Of a stretch of 64,000 bases of DNA, positions 7,623 to 18,521 are shown piece after piece. The stretch spans positions 185,225-249,224 of the forward strand of contig JAFXSD010000024.1 of NCBI GenBank assembly GCA_017525905.1. The letters run 5' to 3'. The notes beneath the pieces are model-generated. The model saw only the letters and a list, made by a program, of their open reading frames with translations, was not told the DNA's origin and searched no databases. Both the position numbers and the translations under genes were made by a program. The stretch is from Elusimicrobiota bacterium. GTDB taxonomy: Bacteria; Elusimicrobiota; Endomicrobiia; Endomicrobiales; Endomicrobiaceae. Position 1 is the stretch's first letter; each line of letters opens with the position of its first letter.

Positions 7623-9403
7623 TGTCTATACCTAATCAAGTAATAGAACAAATAAGAACTGCTTCCGATATTGTATCGGTGATCGGTGATTATGTGCCCG
7701 ATTTAAAAAAAGCGGGAAGAAATTTTAAATGTTGTTGCCCTTTTCATACGGAAAAGACACCATCGTTTATTGTTAGTCCGGAGAAGGGTATATTCAGATG
7801 TTTCGGCTGTGGTGTAGCCGGAGATGTTTTTAAGTTTGTTATGCTCATTGAAAATATTTCATGGATAGAAAGTGTAAAAAAACTTGCAGAAAAAAACGGT
7901 ATAACAATACAAGAAACTTTTAATGAAAAATATTCCGTTTCCGAAAAAACAAAAATATTTGAATTGTTGGAAATGACTGCAAAGTTTTACAACAGATGTC
8001 TTTTGGATACAAAGTCTGCTTCTTTTGCAAGAGATTATGTGAAAAAGAGAGGTATGACAGAAGAAACCATAAAAAAATTTATGATAGGTTATGCTCCAAA
8101 AGGAAAACTACTTGAATCTGCAAAGAAAAAGGGCTATGCTTATGACATATTATCTAAAGCCGGTCTTTTTACAAAGACTGATTTTGGAGTAATTTTTGAA
8201 TATATGTCGGAAAGACTTGTATTTCCTATTTTGGATATACAAGGAAGAGTTGTTGCTTTCGGTGGAAGAACATTAGCTGACAGTAAAGCAAAATATTTGA
8301 ATACACCCGAAACAATTGTGTATTCAAAGTCATCTAATTTGTACGGACTTTATCAGACTTTACCGGAATTAAGAAAGGAAAAGTCGATAACAGTAGTTGA
8401 AGGATATATGGATGTTGTTCTTTCTCAACAATATGGAGTATCCGGGGCGGTTGCACCGTTGGGAACTGCATTTACGGAACAACAAGCAAAGTTAATAAAC
8501 AGGTATGCTGAAAATGTAACATTGTTGTTTGATCCTGATGATGCCGGAAGAACTGCTACTCAAAGAGCTTTGGAGATTTGTGCACAAAATAATATGTCGG
8601 TAAAAACATCTTCTTTACCTGAAGGTGTTGATCCTGACGAATATTTATTGGAACACGGAAAAGATAAATTCTTTTCTTTGGTAAACAAAAATTCGAAGAC
8701 TGCCATAGAATTTATGACGGACAGAGTTTTAATGCAAACCGGTACAAAGACAGCACAAGATAAAGCAAAAGCAGTTTCATTGTTGTTGGATTTTGTTGAA
8801 AAAAATAAAAATGTAATTGTGCAAAGGGAATATGTTAAATTTATTGCACAAAAGTTAAATATAGAAGAAGATGTTATTTGGCAGGAATTTAAAAGGAAAT
8901 CTGTATTTAAAACAAATGTTAAAGAAGATGCTTTCGTTGAAAAGGACGAGTTTAAACAAAAAACTTCTTTAGAAGAAAAGTTGTTAAAGTTTTTGCTGGA
9001 TGACAGTAACAGACAGTATGTAAAAAAGGTCCAAAAAAATTTATTTACGGAAAGCAATTGTATTTATATATATAACATGCTCTTAGAAAATGAAAATATT
9101 TCGATAGCACAAATTTTGTCTAAAATAAATGATAAAAGACAACAACAGTGGTTTTCTAAGTTAGCAATTGTAAATGAAAAATTTAAAGCCGAAGACGGCA
9201 AAAATGAAGAAAATTCCGTTGAACTGTATGAAATATTTAATATTTTATGCAGGGATATCGAATTGGAAAAGTTGAAAAAAGAAAGAAAATTGCTTGAAAA
9301 AGAAGTATTATTGATGACTGAAGGAAAAATTGATTCTGATAAGGATAAAATAAAAAGGTATCTTCAGTTAACATCACAAATTAAAGGGTCGGGGAAAAGG
9401 TAA
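7622..9403 (+). CDS. dnaG: DNA primase
   Basis: Makes RNA primers at the replication fork. The 593 residues show the N-terminal zinc-binding domain ([12 protein letters not shown], then FRCFGCG, residues about 38-65). The catalytic core carries the TOPRIM motifs VVEGYMDVV (near 260) and DPDDAGR (near 305). The C-terminal third is the variable helicase-interacting region. The start overlaps the NIF3 stop and the stop overlaps the rpoD start (both TAATG), an unusually tight translational coupling. Confidence 0.98.
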   Translation: MSIPNQVIEQIRTASDIVSVIGDYVPDLKKAGRNFKCCCPFHTEKTPSFIVSPEKGIFRCFGCGVAGDVFKFVMLIENISWIESVKKLAEKNGITIQETFNEKYSVSEKTKIFELLEMTAKFYNRCLLDTKSASFARDYVKKRGMTEETIKKFMIGYAPKGKLLESAKKKGYAYDILSKAGLFTKTDFGVIFEYMSERLVFPILDIQGRVVAFGGRTLADSKAKYLNTPETIVYSKSSNLYGLYQTLPELRKEKSITVVEGYMDVVLSQQYGVSGAVAPLGTAFTEQQAKLINRYAENVTLLFDPDDAGRTATQRALEICAQNNMSVKTSSLPEGVDPDEYLLEHGKDKFFSLVNKNSKTAIEFMTDRVLMQTGTKTAQDKAKAVSLLLDFVEKNKNVIVQREYVKFIAQKLNIEEDVIWQEFKRKSVFKTNVKEDAFVEKDEFKQKTSLEEKLLKFLLDDSNRQYVKKVQKNLFTESNCIYIYNMLLENENISIAQILSKINDKRQQQWFSKLAIVNEKFKAEDGKNEENSVELYEIFNILCRDIELEKLKKERKLLEKEVLLMTEGKIDSDKDKIKRYLQLTSQIKGSGKR

Positions 9404-11148
9404 TGGCAAAGAAAGAAATGTTTAAAGATTTAGTATCAATTGGTAAAAAACAAGGATATTTAACTTACGATCAGATAAATGAAAAATTGTCCGAAAAAGA
9501 TGTAAGTCCGGAAAAACTTGATAATTTTTATATTAGGCTTGCCGAGTTGGGTATAAAAATAGCGGATAAGAGTTCTGCTGTTGCGGTCTCGTCTTCAAAT
9601 ACATCTTCAAAGAAAGGAAAAAATACACCTGAAACTGCCGATATTGTTGTAAAAAGCAGTGAAGATGAAGAAATTAATCCTGTAAGAATGTATCTTACGG
9701 AAATGGCAAAAGTCCCTTTACTTGAAAGAAATGTTGAAGTTGAACTTGCTAAAAATGTAAAAGAAAACGAGAAAAAACTTACTCATATAGTGTTGGAATC
9801 ACCTTTGATAATAAAAGAAATAAAAAGTTGGGATACTTTAATCGAACAAGAAGAAATGACCCCGAAAGAACTTATGCCCAGAGGAAGAAAATCAACTGCT
9901 CAACTCAGAAATATGAGAATAAAAGTTAAACAGACGGTTCAAAGAATAGGCCAACTTGAAAAAAATATTGCAAAAATAGATTTGAAGGCAAAACAAAAAG
10001 GCTTATCTCAAAAAGAAAAGTTAAAACTCGAAACCAAGAGACAACAGATAAGAGCAGAAATTATTTCTTTAATAATAGGGCTAAACCTCAATCAAGATAA
10101 AATAAAAAGGCTCATAAACAAAATAAAAACAACCGCAAACAAGTTAAATGAAATAAATTCCGAACTTGAAAGAATGGAAAGAAAATATAAAATGCCTCTT
10201 TCAAAATTGCAGACTTTGTACAAACAATATGTTTCCGGGAAAATAACTGCGGCAAAATTCAAAAAAATGTCCGGTGGTTTGGTTGCCGCGAATATGGCGG
10301 AAAGTATAGAACATATTCAGAGCTTAATTTCAAAACAAACACATATCAAGGAAGGAATATCGATTAGTCCTAAAGAATTAATAGAAACAGACAGAAAAAT
10401 AAGAGATTTGGAAGAGTTAATTCACAGAGATAAGATGAAATTGATAGAAGCCAATTTCAGACTTGTTGTTTCTATTGCAAAAAAACATGTCGGAATAAGT
10501 AATTTGGAATTATCCGATTTAATACAGGAAGGAAATTTAGGTTTGTCGAAAGCTGTTGAAAAGTTTGAATGGAAGAGAGGCTTTAAGTTTTCAACTTATG
10601 CTACATGGTGGATAAGACAATCAATTAACAGAGCAATTGCCGATCAGGCAAGAACAATAAGAATTCCGGTTCATATGAAAGAGTTGATTTCAAAATTAAC
10701 GAAATTAAAGAAAAAATTTCAACAGGAACAAGGCAGAGAACCTTTAATAGAAGAGTACAGTAAATTTTTGAAAATGTCTACCGATAGAGTGAGAAAGATA
10801 TTGAAAATGATGCAGGAACCTGTGTCTCTTGCTACACCCGTCGGTGAAGAAGAAGATTCCAAATTGGAAGATTTTATAGAAGATCAAAACAGCCCTAATC
10901 CGGTAACAAAAACATATCAATACAGATTGCAATTGGAATTGGAAAAAGTGTTGAATACTTTAACTCCAAGGGAATCTGAAATTATAAGGTTAAGATATGG
11001 TATTGGAATAGGATATCCTTCGACTCTTGAAGAAGTAGGTAAGAAATTCGGTGTCACAAGAGAAAGAGTAAGACAAATAGAAGCTAAAGCTATAAGAAAA
11101 TTAAGGCATCCTAGTAAGTGTAAATCTTTAAAGGAATATTTAAGTTAA
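9403..11148 (+). CDS. rpoD: RNA polymerase primary sigma factor (sigma-70/RpoD)
   Basis: Length 581. A short region 1.1-like N-terminus (residues 1-60) is followed by a Ser/Thr linker and region 1.2 ([16 protein letters not shown]). A long lysine-rich helical non-conserved region spans roughly 150-340. Region 2 carries [16 protein letters not shown] and [13 protein letters not shown], with the YATWWIRQ -10-recognition helix. Regions 3 and 4 follow, with the -35 helix [18 protein letters not shown]. It ends the rpsU-dnaG-rpoD cluster and is closed by a strong terminator at 11168. Confidence 0.97.
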   Translation: MAKKEMFKDLVSIGKKQGYLTYDQINEKLSEKDVSPEKLDNFYIRLAELGIKIADKSSAVAVSSSNTSSKKGKNTPETADIVVKSSEDEEINPVRMYLTEMAKVPLLERNVEVELAKNVKENEKKLTHIVLESPLIIKEIKSWDTLIEQEEMTPKELMPRGRKSTAQLRNMRIKVKQTVQRIGQLEKNIAKIDLKAKQKGLSQKEKLKLETKRQQIRAEIISLIIGLNLNQDKIKRLINKIKTTANKLNEINSELERMERKYKMPLSKLQTLYKQYVSGKITAAKFKKMSGGLVAANMAESIEHIQSLISKQTHIKEGISISPKELIETDRKIRDLEELIHRDKMKLIEANFRLVVSIAKKHVGISNLELSDLIQEGNLGLSKAVEKFEWKRGFKFSTYATWWIRQSINRAIADQARTIRIPVHMKELISKLTKLKKKFQQEQGREPLIEEYSKFLKMSTDRVRKILKMMQEPVSLATPVGEEEDSKLEDFIEDQNSPNPVTKTYQYRLQLELEKVLNTLTPRESEIIRLRYGIGIGYPSTLEEVGKKFGVTRERVRQIEAKAIRKLRHPSKCKSLKEYLS

Positions 11149-11167
11149 AATTTTCTTTTTTACATAA

Positions 11168-11200
11168 GGAGATAGTAGAAAATACTATCTCCTTTTTTTT
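11168..11200 (+). terminator. Rho-independent terminator after rpoD
   Basis: Perfect 10-bp stem GGAGATAGTA / TACTATCTCC with loop GAAAA, followed by eight T residues (11193-11200). This is the clearest terminator in the window and separates the replication/transcription operon from the outer-membrane block. Confidence 0.95.
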
Positions 11201-11271
11201 ATTGATAATTGAAACTTTTTCATGTGTTTTATGTCTAATAAATATGCATGTTTTATGTTCTGCATTTTTTG

Positions 11272-11300
11272 TTGATTATTTAGTCATTATTTAATAAAAT
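11272..11300 (+). promoter_or_regulatory. Possible sigma-70 promoter of bamA
   Basis: TTGATT at 11272-11277 and TAAAAT at 11295-11300, 17 bases apart, lie 41 bases before the bamA start. A degenerate direct repeat (CATGTGTTTTATGTCT at 11221 and CATGTTTTATGTTCT near 11247) lies just upstream and could be a regulator site. AT-richness makes chance matches likely. Confidence 0.4.
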
Positions 11301-11340
11301 TAATAAATATATATATTATTTTTATACATAGGGTTTTATC

Positions 11341-14300
11341 ATGATAAAAAAATTTTTTATGGCTGTGTTTGTTGCTTTATTTTTTGTTCCGTTTCTTTTT
11401 GCGGATGATGATGTTATTTTTAGAATACAAGATGTCGTTTTTGACGGTTTGCAAAATGTAAAGCCAAAAACTGTTCGTTCTGAAATACAATTGAAAAAAG
11501 GTAAAGTGTATGCAACCTCTATAGCAAGGGAAGATTTAAGAACTATATTGGGGTTGGGCTATTTTGATAATGCTGAAATTTCCGTTGACAGAGATAAAAA
11601 AACAGTTAAATTTACCGTAGTTGAAAAACCTTATATTAAAAAAATAGTTTTTAAAGGAAATAAACAATTTTCGGAAGGTAAATTAAAAGGTGAAGCCACT
11701 TTAAAAGAAAAGGATTTTTACAATTTTGTAGAACTGGAAGAATCAAAAAGAAAAATTCTTGCTTTATATAAAGATAAGGGATATGCTGATTGTCAAATGG
11801 AAGTTTATCCTACTACCGATGAAGATACAAATATAATGACAATAACATTTCTTATAACTGAAAACAATAAAGTCTTGATCGGGGATTTATTTGTTGAAGG
11901 TGTAAGAAGTTTTAAAAATAAGAAAATAAAAAAATTAGCTAAGACAAAAAAGAAAAAAGTTTTTAAAGAAGAAACTTTAAAAAATGACATGCTTTCAATA
12001 AAGAAATTTTATGTAAACAGGGGATTTATGGACTTTTCAATCGGCGAACCTGAAATTACTTATGATGAATCTCGTACAAAGATTTTTGTTACATTGAGAG
12101 TTAATGAAGGTGTCAGGTATAAAATGGGAGATGTCGGTTTTGAAGGAAATTCCGTAATATCTTCAAAAGACTTGTTGAAACATTCTACAATAAAAAGAAA
12201 TGATATTTTTAGCCAGGAAAAAGTATTGGAGTTATTAAATAAAGTTTATGATGATTATTCAAATAGAGGTTATTTACATTCATATATTGAACCTGATTTT
12301 TCAAAAAGTACGGATAATTTGATGCAGGAACAAATAAGTACCAAAAAAAGCGAAAAAGAGAAATTGATAGAGTCGGATATTGATAGTATAGATCAACAAA
12401 TAGATACCAAAATAAATAAAACTTTAGTGGATAAAAAAATTAAAAAGTTAAACAAAAAATTGGAAAGAACCAAGTATAAAACAAGAAACAGAGAAAATGA
12501 AGTTTTAAATCAAACCAGTAAAGAACAAGCCATAAAAGATAAAATATCAGACATTGAACAAAATTTGGAATATAAGGCCTATAAAGAGGAAGACCAAGTT
12601 GCAAAATTGGAAAAGAAAAAAGAAAAACTTGAAAAGAAATTAACAAAAGCTCATAAAGAATTGGAAAAGAGACAAAGAAAGGTTACACAACAAAAGGAAA
12701 AAGAATATTTAATTCAAAGTGATATAGATGAAATTAATCAAAAAGTTGAAAACAGGTCAGATTATCTTTTAACCGAACAGCAGGCAAAAAAATTAGAAAA
12801 AGAAAAAGTCAAATTGGAAAAAGATTTGGCTAAAGAACAAAAAAACAAAGAAAAATTTGCTTTAAAAGAAGAAAAAAAGATAAAAAAACAAGAAAAGAAA
12901 TTGGAAAAGCAATCTGTAAAAGAAGAAAAAATAGAAAGTAAATTAAATGAAGTTAAAGAACAGTTAAAAGATTACGAACAAAATTATATTAAAGGAAAAC
13001 AAGTTGATGGCAAATTTGATGATAAGCAGATAAAAAAATTGCAGAAGAAAAAAACTAAATTGGAAAATAAAATTGCAAAACTGCAAACAAAAAAAGTAAT
13101 AGATAATGTTGTAAATGTTGATTTCAATATCAAGGAAAATAATATTGTATATGTCGGTGATATTTATGTTGACGGATTAACAAAAACTAAAGACAATACA
13201 ATAAGAAGAGAAATTTTGCTTAGGCCGGGAGATGTTTTCTCTTCCGGAAAAGTAAGAAGAAGTATGGAAAAAATTTATAATTTAGGGTTTATCGATGGTG
13301 CTGAACCGAACATTGCACCTACCGGTCAACCGGATATTATGAATTTGGCTTTTTCGATAACGGAAGGAAAGCCGGGTATGATAACTGCCGGTGCAGGTTA
13401 TTCTTCTGTAGATAAATTTGTCGGTTCCATTCAATTACAACATATGAATTTGTTCGGTAGAGCACAAAAATTGAATTTGTTGTGGGAATTTGGTGCAAGA
13501 AGACAAAATTATGAAATAGATTGGACTGAACCTTGGTTCTTGGGTAAGGCTATGAGCTTGGGTTTATCTTTATACAATATAGAAAGATTGAGAGATTATC
13601 ATAATACAAGCGATGCTTACAGGGAAGGCAGGCTTGGAGGCTCCGTTTCAATAAGTCCGAGAATTGCCGATAAAATTGCATTATTATTCGGTTATACATA
13701 TGAACATGTCAGAATTTTTAATATAGATGATGATGAACTTAAAGAAGAAATTTTAAATGATCCCGATTTGGCAAAAGACAGAACATCAAGTGTCAGAGCT
13801 CAAATTGTTTATGATACAAGAGATTATATTTATGATGCGACAAGGGGTGTAAGATATTCTTACGGAATAACTGTTGCCGGAGGTCCTTTTGGCGGAAATG
13901 TTAATTATGTAAGAAATTCCGTAAGAGGTACATGGTTCTTTCCTACATTTTGGAAATTTGTATTATCAATAAACATAAATGCGGGTTGGATAGAAAGTTA
14001 CGGTTCTTCATCCGAAGTTCCTTTGTATGAAAAATATTATGTCGGTGGAGCGGATACAATAAGAGGTTACAAATACAGAACGGAAATCGGGCCTTATAAC
14101 GGCGGTAAAGTAATGGCTGTTGCAAATGTTGAATATAAATTCCCTATAGTTCAAGAAAATAAAAAAACAATATTACAAGGTGCTTTCTTCTATGATATCG
14201 GTGGAACTTGGAGAGATGTAAATCACATAAATTTCTCTTTTGGAACAGATAATGATGAAACAAATTCTTATTATTTAAAATCCGGTGTAGGTTTCGGTAT

Positions 14301-14412
14301 AAGATTTGCAACTCCTGTATTTCCTTTAAGACTTGATTGGGGATACGGATTAAATCACAAGAGAGGCGAAGATTTACAACAATTCTATTTCACTATAGGA
14401 AATGTTTTTTAA
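11341..14412 (+). CDS. bamA: BamA/Omp85 outer-membrane assembly protein with coiled-coil insertion
   Basis: Inserts beta-barrel proteins into the outer membrane. A signal peptide (about 1-21) is followed by POTRA domains, recognised by repeated F-G-x-x-V and G-Y-x-x-a elements. At about 680-1023 lies the Omp85 barrel, with VGGADTIRGYKY (the family VRGF/Y loop) near 900 and a terminal Phe. At 1023 residues it is well over the usual 750-850. The excess is a Lys/Glu-rich segment at about 324-586 that interrupts one POTRA domain, between RGYLHSYIEPDF and VVNVDFNIKEN. It contains four related helical repeats. lpxD follows 15 bases downstream. No BamD or SurA genes are nearby. Family call secure; the role of the insertion is unknown. 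Confidence 0.95.
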   Translation: MIKKFFMAVFVALFFVPFLFADDDVIFRIQDVVFDGLQNVKPKTVRSEIQLKKGKVYATSIAREDLRTILGLGYFDNAEISVDRDKKTVKFTVVEKPYIKKIVFKGNKQFSEGKLKGEATLKEKDFYNFVELEESKRKILALYKDKGYADCQMEVYPTTDEDTNIMTITFLITENNKVLIGDLFVEGVRSFKNKKIKKLAKTKKKKVFKEETLKNDMLSIKKFYVNRGFMDFSIGEPEITYDESRTKIFVTLRVNEGVRYKMGDVGFEGNSVISSKDLLKHSTIKRNDIFSQEKVLELLNKVYDDYSNRGYLHSYIEPDFSKSTDNLMQEQISTKKSEKEKLIESDIDSIDQQIDTKINKTLVDKKIKKLNKKLERTKYKTRNRENEVLNQTSKEQAIKDKISDIEQNLEYKAYKEEDQVAKLEKKKEKLEKKLTKAHKELEKRQRKVTQQKEKEYLIQSDIDEINQKVENRSDYLLTEQQAKKLEKEKVKLEKDLAKEQKNKEKFALKEEKKIKKQEKKLEKQSVKEEKIESKLNEVKEQLKDYEQNYIKGKQVDGKFDDKQIKKLQKKKTKLENKIAKLQTKKVIDNVVNVDFNIKENNIVYVGDIYVDGLTKTKDNTIRREILLRPGDVFSSGKVRRSMEKIYNLGFIDGAEPNIAPTGQPDIMNLAFSITEGKPGMITAGAGYSSVDKFVGSIQLQHMNLFGRAQKLNLLWEFGARRQNYEIDWTEPWFLGKAMSLGLSLYNIERLRDYHNTSDAYREGRLGGSVSISPRIADKIALLFGYTYEHVRIFNIDDDELKEEILNDPDLAKDRTSSVRAQIVYDTRDYIYDATRGVRYSYGITVAGGPFGGNVNYVRNSVRGTWFFPTFWKFVLSININAGWIESYGSSSEVPLYEKYYVGGADTIRGYKYRTEIGPYNGGKVMAVANVEYKFPIVQENKKTILQGAFFYDIGGTWRDVNHINFSFGTDNDETNSYYLKSGVGFGIRFATPVFPLRLDWGYGLNHKRGEDLQQFYFTIGNVF

Positions 14413-14427
14413 TATAAAGAGGATAAA

Positions 14428-15453
14428 ATGAATTTAACTTTAAAAGAAATTGCTTCTATTGTAAATGGTAAATTAATAGGACAAGAAGATTGTGTTATTT
14501 CAGGTGTAGGTGCAATACAAGATGCAACACAAGGAAGTATCTCGTTTTTAGGAAACAAAAAATATACACATTATTTAAAAGATACAAAGGCAAGTGCAGT
14601 TTTTGTCGGAGAAGATATAAAAATTGAAGAATATAAAGATAAAAATCTTATAGTTGTGAAAGATCCTCAACTTGCTTTTTCAAAAATGTTGGTAATAATA
14701 GATAAACAAAGATTGGATAAAATAAAACCGGGTATAAGCCAGAAAGCTTCAATAGAACAATCCGTAAAACTCGGTAAAGATGTAACTATAGGCCATAATG
14801 CAGTTATAGAAGACAATACAATAATCGGAGATAATACAAAAATTTTACCTAATACTTTTATAGGAAGTGATGTCGTAATAGGGAAAAATTGTTTAATTTA
14901 TCCCAATGTTACAATAAGAGAAAAAACTATAATAGGTGATAATTGTATATTTCATCCCGGAGTTGTTATCGGTGGAGACGGATTTGGTTTCGCTTCAACC
15001 GGAGAAAAAATTCCGCAAATAGGCCACGTGGAAATAGGGAATAATGTTGAAATAGGAGCAAATACAACAATAGACAGAGCAGCGATAGGAACAACAAAAA
15101 TAGGCAATAATACAAAAATAGATAATTTGGTTATGATAGCTCACAATGTTCAGGTGGGAGATAATACAATAATAGTTTCGCAGGTAGGTATTGCAGGATC
15201 TACAAAGATAGGAAACAGAGTAACTCTCGGCGGTCAAGTCGGAATCGTGGGACATATAACTGTCGGTGATAATGTTATGGTTGGGGCAAAAAGCGGTATA
15301 AGCGGAAATGTAAAAGACAATCAAGTACTTGCCGGTCATCCGTTACAACCTTACAGGAAACATTTGGAATCTCAAGCTTTAATAAAAAAATTACCGGAAA
15401 TGTTTTCACATATTAAGAAAATATTAAAAAAGTTAAATATAGAGGAAAATTAA
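14428..15453 (+). CDS. lpxD: UDP-3-O-acylglucosamine N-acyltransferase LpxD
   Basis: Third acyl-transfer step of lipid A synthesis: adds a hydroxyacyl chain from ACP to the amino group of UDP-3-O-acyl-glucosamine. The N-terminal 100 residues match the uridine-binding LpxD domain ([23 protein letters not shown]). The rest is a left-handed helix of hexapeptide repeats. GGDGFGFAS at about 182 and the catalytic-histidine motif IAHNVQVG near 240 are present. Length 341 is typical. An AAAGAGGA ribosome site precedes the start, and lpxC/fabZ begins 2 bases after the stop. Confidence 0.97.
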   Translation: MNLTLKEIASIVNGKLIGQEDCVISGVGAIQDATQGSISFLGNKKYTHYLKDTKASAVFVGEDIKIEEYKDKNLIVVKDPQLAFSKMLVIIDKQRLDKIKPGISQKASIEQSVKLGKDVTIGHNAVIEDNTIIGDNTKILPNTFIGSDVVIGKNCLIYPNVTIREKTIIGDNCIFHPGVVIGGDGFGFASTGEKIPQIGHVEIGNNVEIGANTTIDRAAIGTTKIGNNTKIDNLVMIAHNVQVGDNTIIVSQVGIAGSTKIGNRVTLGGQVGIVGHITVGDNVMVGAKSGISGNVKDNQVLAGHPLQPYRKHLESQALIKKLPEMFSHIKKILKKLNIEEN

Positions 15454-15455
15454 TC

Positions 15456-16802
15456 ATGGCAAAACAAACTACTATTGAAAAGGATATCGTAATTGAAGGT
15501 GTAGGCCTTCATACAGGCAATAAAAGTAAAATGATATTCAAACCGGCAGAACAAAATACCGGTATACATTTTATAAGAGTGGATTTACCGAATAAACCGG
15601 ATATTAAAGCAGATTGGAACAGTTTGCATGTTGAAGCTGCCATAAGAGGAACGACTATTCAATCCGGTTCCGTTCAAATTCATACAATAGAACATATTTT
15701 ATCTACATGTTTTGCATTAGGTGTAGATAATTTAATAATAGAAATAAATAATAATGAACCTCCGATAGTTGACGGAAGTGCAAAAGTTATTGCTCAAAAA
15801 ATATTGGAGGCCGGTATAAAAGAGTTGGATGCCGAAAGAGAGTTTTATGTAATAAAAGAACCTGTTACTTTTACATCGGGTAATACAAAAATTGTTGCAT
15901 ATCCCAGTGATAAATTGGAAATAGATTGCACCATAGGTTATGACCATCCTTTTTTATCGCATCAACAAGCTAAATTTGAAATAACAAAAGATTCTTATCT
16001 TAACGATATTGCTCCGGCAAGGACATTTTGTTTTGATTTTGAAATAGAAGCATTACAATCAAACGGTCTTGCAAGAGGCGGTAGTTTGGATAATGCAATT
16101 GTTATTGGTCCTAACGGTATATATAACAAAGAACCGTTAAGATTTAACGATGAATTTGTCAGACATAAAATTTTGGATTTAATCGGAGATATTTCTCTTG
16201 CAGGTAAACCTATAAGAGCAAGAATAGTTGCCGAGAAACCCGGACATAAAAGCAATGTAAGTTTTATAAAAGAATTTGTTTCTAAAGCAGTAATAGACAA
16301 AGGAGAACCAAAAGTGGAAGTTCCAAAAAAAGAGGAAATACCTGTTTCAGAAGATGAAGTTAAAGTTTTTAATTCTGCCGAAATACAACGAATTATTCCG
16401 CATAGATATCCTATTTTGATGATAGATAGAGTAAAATTATTGGGAGCAGGTGATAAAAAGGCTGTAGGTTATAAATGTGTCAGCGGAAATGAACCGTTTT
16501 TTCAAGGGCATTTTCCGGGACAACCTATAATGCCAGGAGTTTTGATTGTTGAAGCAATGGCACAAACCTCTTGTGTTATGTTTTTGTCGAGACCCGCACT
16601 TAGAAATTGTTTAGCTTATTTTATGGGAATAGACAAAGTTAAATTCAGAAAAACCGTTATCCCCGGAGATATGTTGGAGTTGAAAGTTGAAGTTATAAGA
16701 GACAGCGGGAGAAAAGGCAAAGTAAGAGGTGAGGCTTTTGTAGAAGGAAAATTGGTCGCAGAAGCAGAATTTATGTTTATTATAGTAGACAGGGAGAAAT
16801 AA
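15456..16802 (+). CDS. lpxC/fabZ: LpxC-FabZ fusion: UDP-3-O-acyl-GlcNAc deacetylase / 3-hydroxyacyl-ACP dehydratase
   Basis: A bifunctional 448-residue protein. Residues 1-280 are LpxC, the zinc deacetylase committing lipid A synthesis, with zinc-site motifs HTIEHILS and HKILDLIGD and the NEPPIVDGSA block. A 25-residue lysine/glutamate linker leads to FabZ (about 308-448), with IPHRYPILMIDRV, the catalytic-histidine region GHFPGQPIMPGV and a catalytic Glu in VEAMAQ. FabZ dehydrates 3-hydroxyacyl-ACP, which competes with lipid A for the same acyl chains. The same fusion is known from Bacteroidota and some other diderms. It lies between lpxD and lpxA. Confidence 0.97.
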   Translation: MAKQTTIEKDIVIEGVGLHTGNKSKMIFKPAEQNTGIHFIRVDLPNKPDIKADWNSLHVEAAIRGTTIQSGSVQIHTIEHILSTCFALGVDNLIIEINNNEPPIVDGSAKVIAQKILEAGIKELDAEREFYVIKEPVTFTSGNTKIVAYPSDKLEIDCTIGYDHPFLSHQQAKFEITKDSYLNDIAPARTFCFDFEIEALQSNGLARGGSLDNAIVIGPNGIYNKEPLRFNDEFVRHKILDLIGDISLAGKPIRARIVAEKPGHKSNVSFIKEFVSKAVIDKGEPKVEVPKKEEIPVSEDEVKVFNSAEIQRIIPHRYPILMIDRVKLLGAGDKKAVGYKCVSGNEPFFQGHFPGQPIMPGVLIVEAMAQTSCVMFLSRPALRNCLAYFMGIDKVKFRKTVIPGDMLELKVEVIRDSGRKGKVRGEAFVEGKLVAEAEFMFIIVDREK

Positions 16803-16803
16803 A

Positions 16804-17574
16804 ATGATACATTCAACAGCAATAATAGATAAATCGGCAGTAATAGGACAAAATGTTGAGATAGGGCCTTATTCCGTAATAGGTCCCGATACCGTTATAG
16901 GAGATGGAACTGTTATTAGTTCTCATGCAACAATAGAATGTGCCAATATAGGTAAAAATTGTAAAATTTTTCCTCATGCTTCAATAGGGTTGGCTCCTCA
17001 GGATTTAAAGTATGCCGGAGAAAAAACAAAACTTTTTGTCGGAGATGGTACAACTGTTAGAGAATTTGTTACATTAAACAGAGGAACTAGCGCAAGCGGA
17101 CAAACCGTTATAGGAAAAAATTGTCTTTTTATGGCTTGTTCTCACGTTGCTCACGATTGTATTGTCGGAGACAACGTTATTGTTGCAAATTGTGCGGCAA
17201 TTGCAGGGCATGTTGAAATCGGTGATGGTGTTGTTATAGGCGGTTTTGCGGGAATGCATCAATTTACAAAAGTAGGTAAAAACGTAATTATCGGTGCCGG
17301 TTCTATGGTAAGTATGGATATTATACCTTATATGCAAGCCCAAGGAGACAGAGCAACTTTATTCGGATTGAATTTGATAGGATTAAAAAGAAAAAGAGTT
17401 CCTATTGCTGAAATAGAAAATATAAAACATGCTTACAAAATATTGTTTGCATCTCATTTAATATTGAATGATGCCGTAGCAAAAATAGAAGAAGACTTGG
17501 GTAATTCTATTTATGTTCGTGATATAATTGATTTTATAAAGAAATCTCAAAGAGGAATTTGTAGGCCTAAATAA
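16804..17574 (+). CDS. lpxA: UDP-N-acetylglucosamine O-acyltransferase
   Basis: First step of lipid A synthesis: transfers a 3-hydroxyacyl chain from ACP to the 3-OH of UDP-GlcNAc. A hexapeptide-repeat beta-helix fills residues 1-190. The catalytic histidine lies in HVAHDCIVGDN near residue 118, and the family motif GGFAGMHQFTKVG is near 145. A C-terminal helical domain follows (ENIKHAYKILF). Length 256 is standard. The start is 1 base after the lpxC/fabZ stop. Confidence 0.97.
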   Translation: MIHSTAIIDKSAVIGQNVEIGPYSVIGPDTVIGDGTVISSHATIECANIGKNCKIFPHASIGLAPQDLKYAGEKTKLFVGDGTTVREFVTLNRGTSASGQTVIGKNCLFMACSHVAHDCIVGDNVIVANCAAIAGHVEIGDGVVIGGFAGMHQFTKVGKNVIIGAGSMVSMDIIPYMQAQGDRATLFGLNLIGLKRKRVPIAEIENIKHAYKILFASHLILNDAVAKIEEDLGNSIYVRDIIDFIKKSQRGICRPK

Positions 17575-17576
17575 TT

Positions 17577-18380
17577 ATGAAAACAATTGGGATGATTGCG
17601 GGTAACGGCAGGTTCCCTTTCCTTGTTGCGCAGGAAATAAAAAAGCAAGGAGATAAGGTTGTTGCTGTTGCGTTAAAAGAAGAAGCTGATAAAGATATCG
17701 AAAATTTTTGTGATGAAACCGTATGGTTATCTGTAGGTAAAATTCAAAAAATCATAGATACTTTTAAGAGCAGAAATATTGATACGGCCATAATGGTCGG
17801 TCAAGTGAAACATGCAAAAATTTATTCTGCAATAACCATGGATTTAAGAGCACTTAAAATAATGACATCTTTGGTAAATAAAAAGACCGACACTATTTTA
17901 GGTGCTGTGGTTAGAGAATTTGAAAAAGATGGAATAAAATTTTTGCCGTCACACATATATTTAAAACATTTGTTGGCACAAAAAGGTTTGATTGTAGGCA
18001 GAAAATTAAATTCCGACGAATATAAAGATGCCGAGTTTGGATTTAAAATGGCAAAGGGTATTGCCGGACTTGATATAGGGCAAACAGTTGTTGTTAAGGA
18101 TAAATCCGTCTTGGCTGTAGAATCTATAGAAGGTACCGATGAATGTATAAAAAGAGCATATTCTTTGGGCGGAGAAAATGCCATAGTAGTAAAAGTTGCA
18201 AAACCAAATCAGGATTTTAGATTTGATGTTCCCGTAATAGGTACAAGAACGGTAGATACTTTAAAAGACAATAAAATAAGAGCAATGGTAATAGAGGCCG
18301 ATTCAACATTGATATTGGATAAAGACTTGGTAATAGAAAAAGCAAAACAGGCCGACATTACAATAATTGCAATGCAGTAA
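17577..18380 (+). CDS. lpxI: UDP-2,3-diacylglucosamine pyrophosphatase LpxI
   Basis: Cleaves UDP-2,3-diacylglucosamine to lipid X and UMP, the step done by LpxH in enterobacteria. The 267 residues show the LpxI (DUF1009) pattern: IAGNGRFPFLVAQEIKKQG at the N-terminus, TDTILGAVVREFE in the middle, and a C-terminal domain with KVAKPNQDFRFDVPVIGTRT. Position directly after lpxA supports the call and indicates an LpxI-type rather than LpxH-type pathway. Later lipid A genes (lpxB, lpxK, kdtA) are not in the window. Confidence 0.94.
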   Translation: MKTIGMIAGNGRFPFLVAQEIKKQGDKVVAVALKEEADKDIENFCDETVWLSVGKIQKIIDTFKSRNIDTAIMVGQVKHAKIYSAITMDLRALKIMTSLVNKKTDTILGAVVREFEKDGIKFLPSHIYLKHLLAQKGLIVGRKLNSDEYKDAEFGFKMAKGIAGLDIGQTVVVKDKSVLAVESIEGTDECIKRAYSLGGENAIVVKVAKPNQDFRFDVPVIGTRTVDTLKDNKIRAMVIEADSTLILDKDLVIEKAKQADITIIAMQ

Positions 18381-18521
18381 AATTTTAACAATTCGTTTAA
18401 TCTGTTCACTTCAATTTTTTAAAAGAAATTTTATCTTTTCCGATTATTCAATCTTTTGTCGTTTAGCTGTCATTTGCATATTTGTATACTTCCAATATTA
18501 CAAAATAAAAAGCAATTTTTT

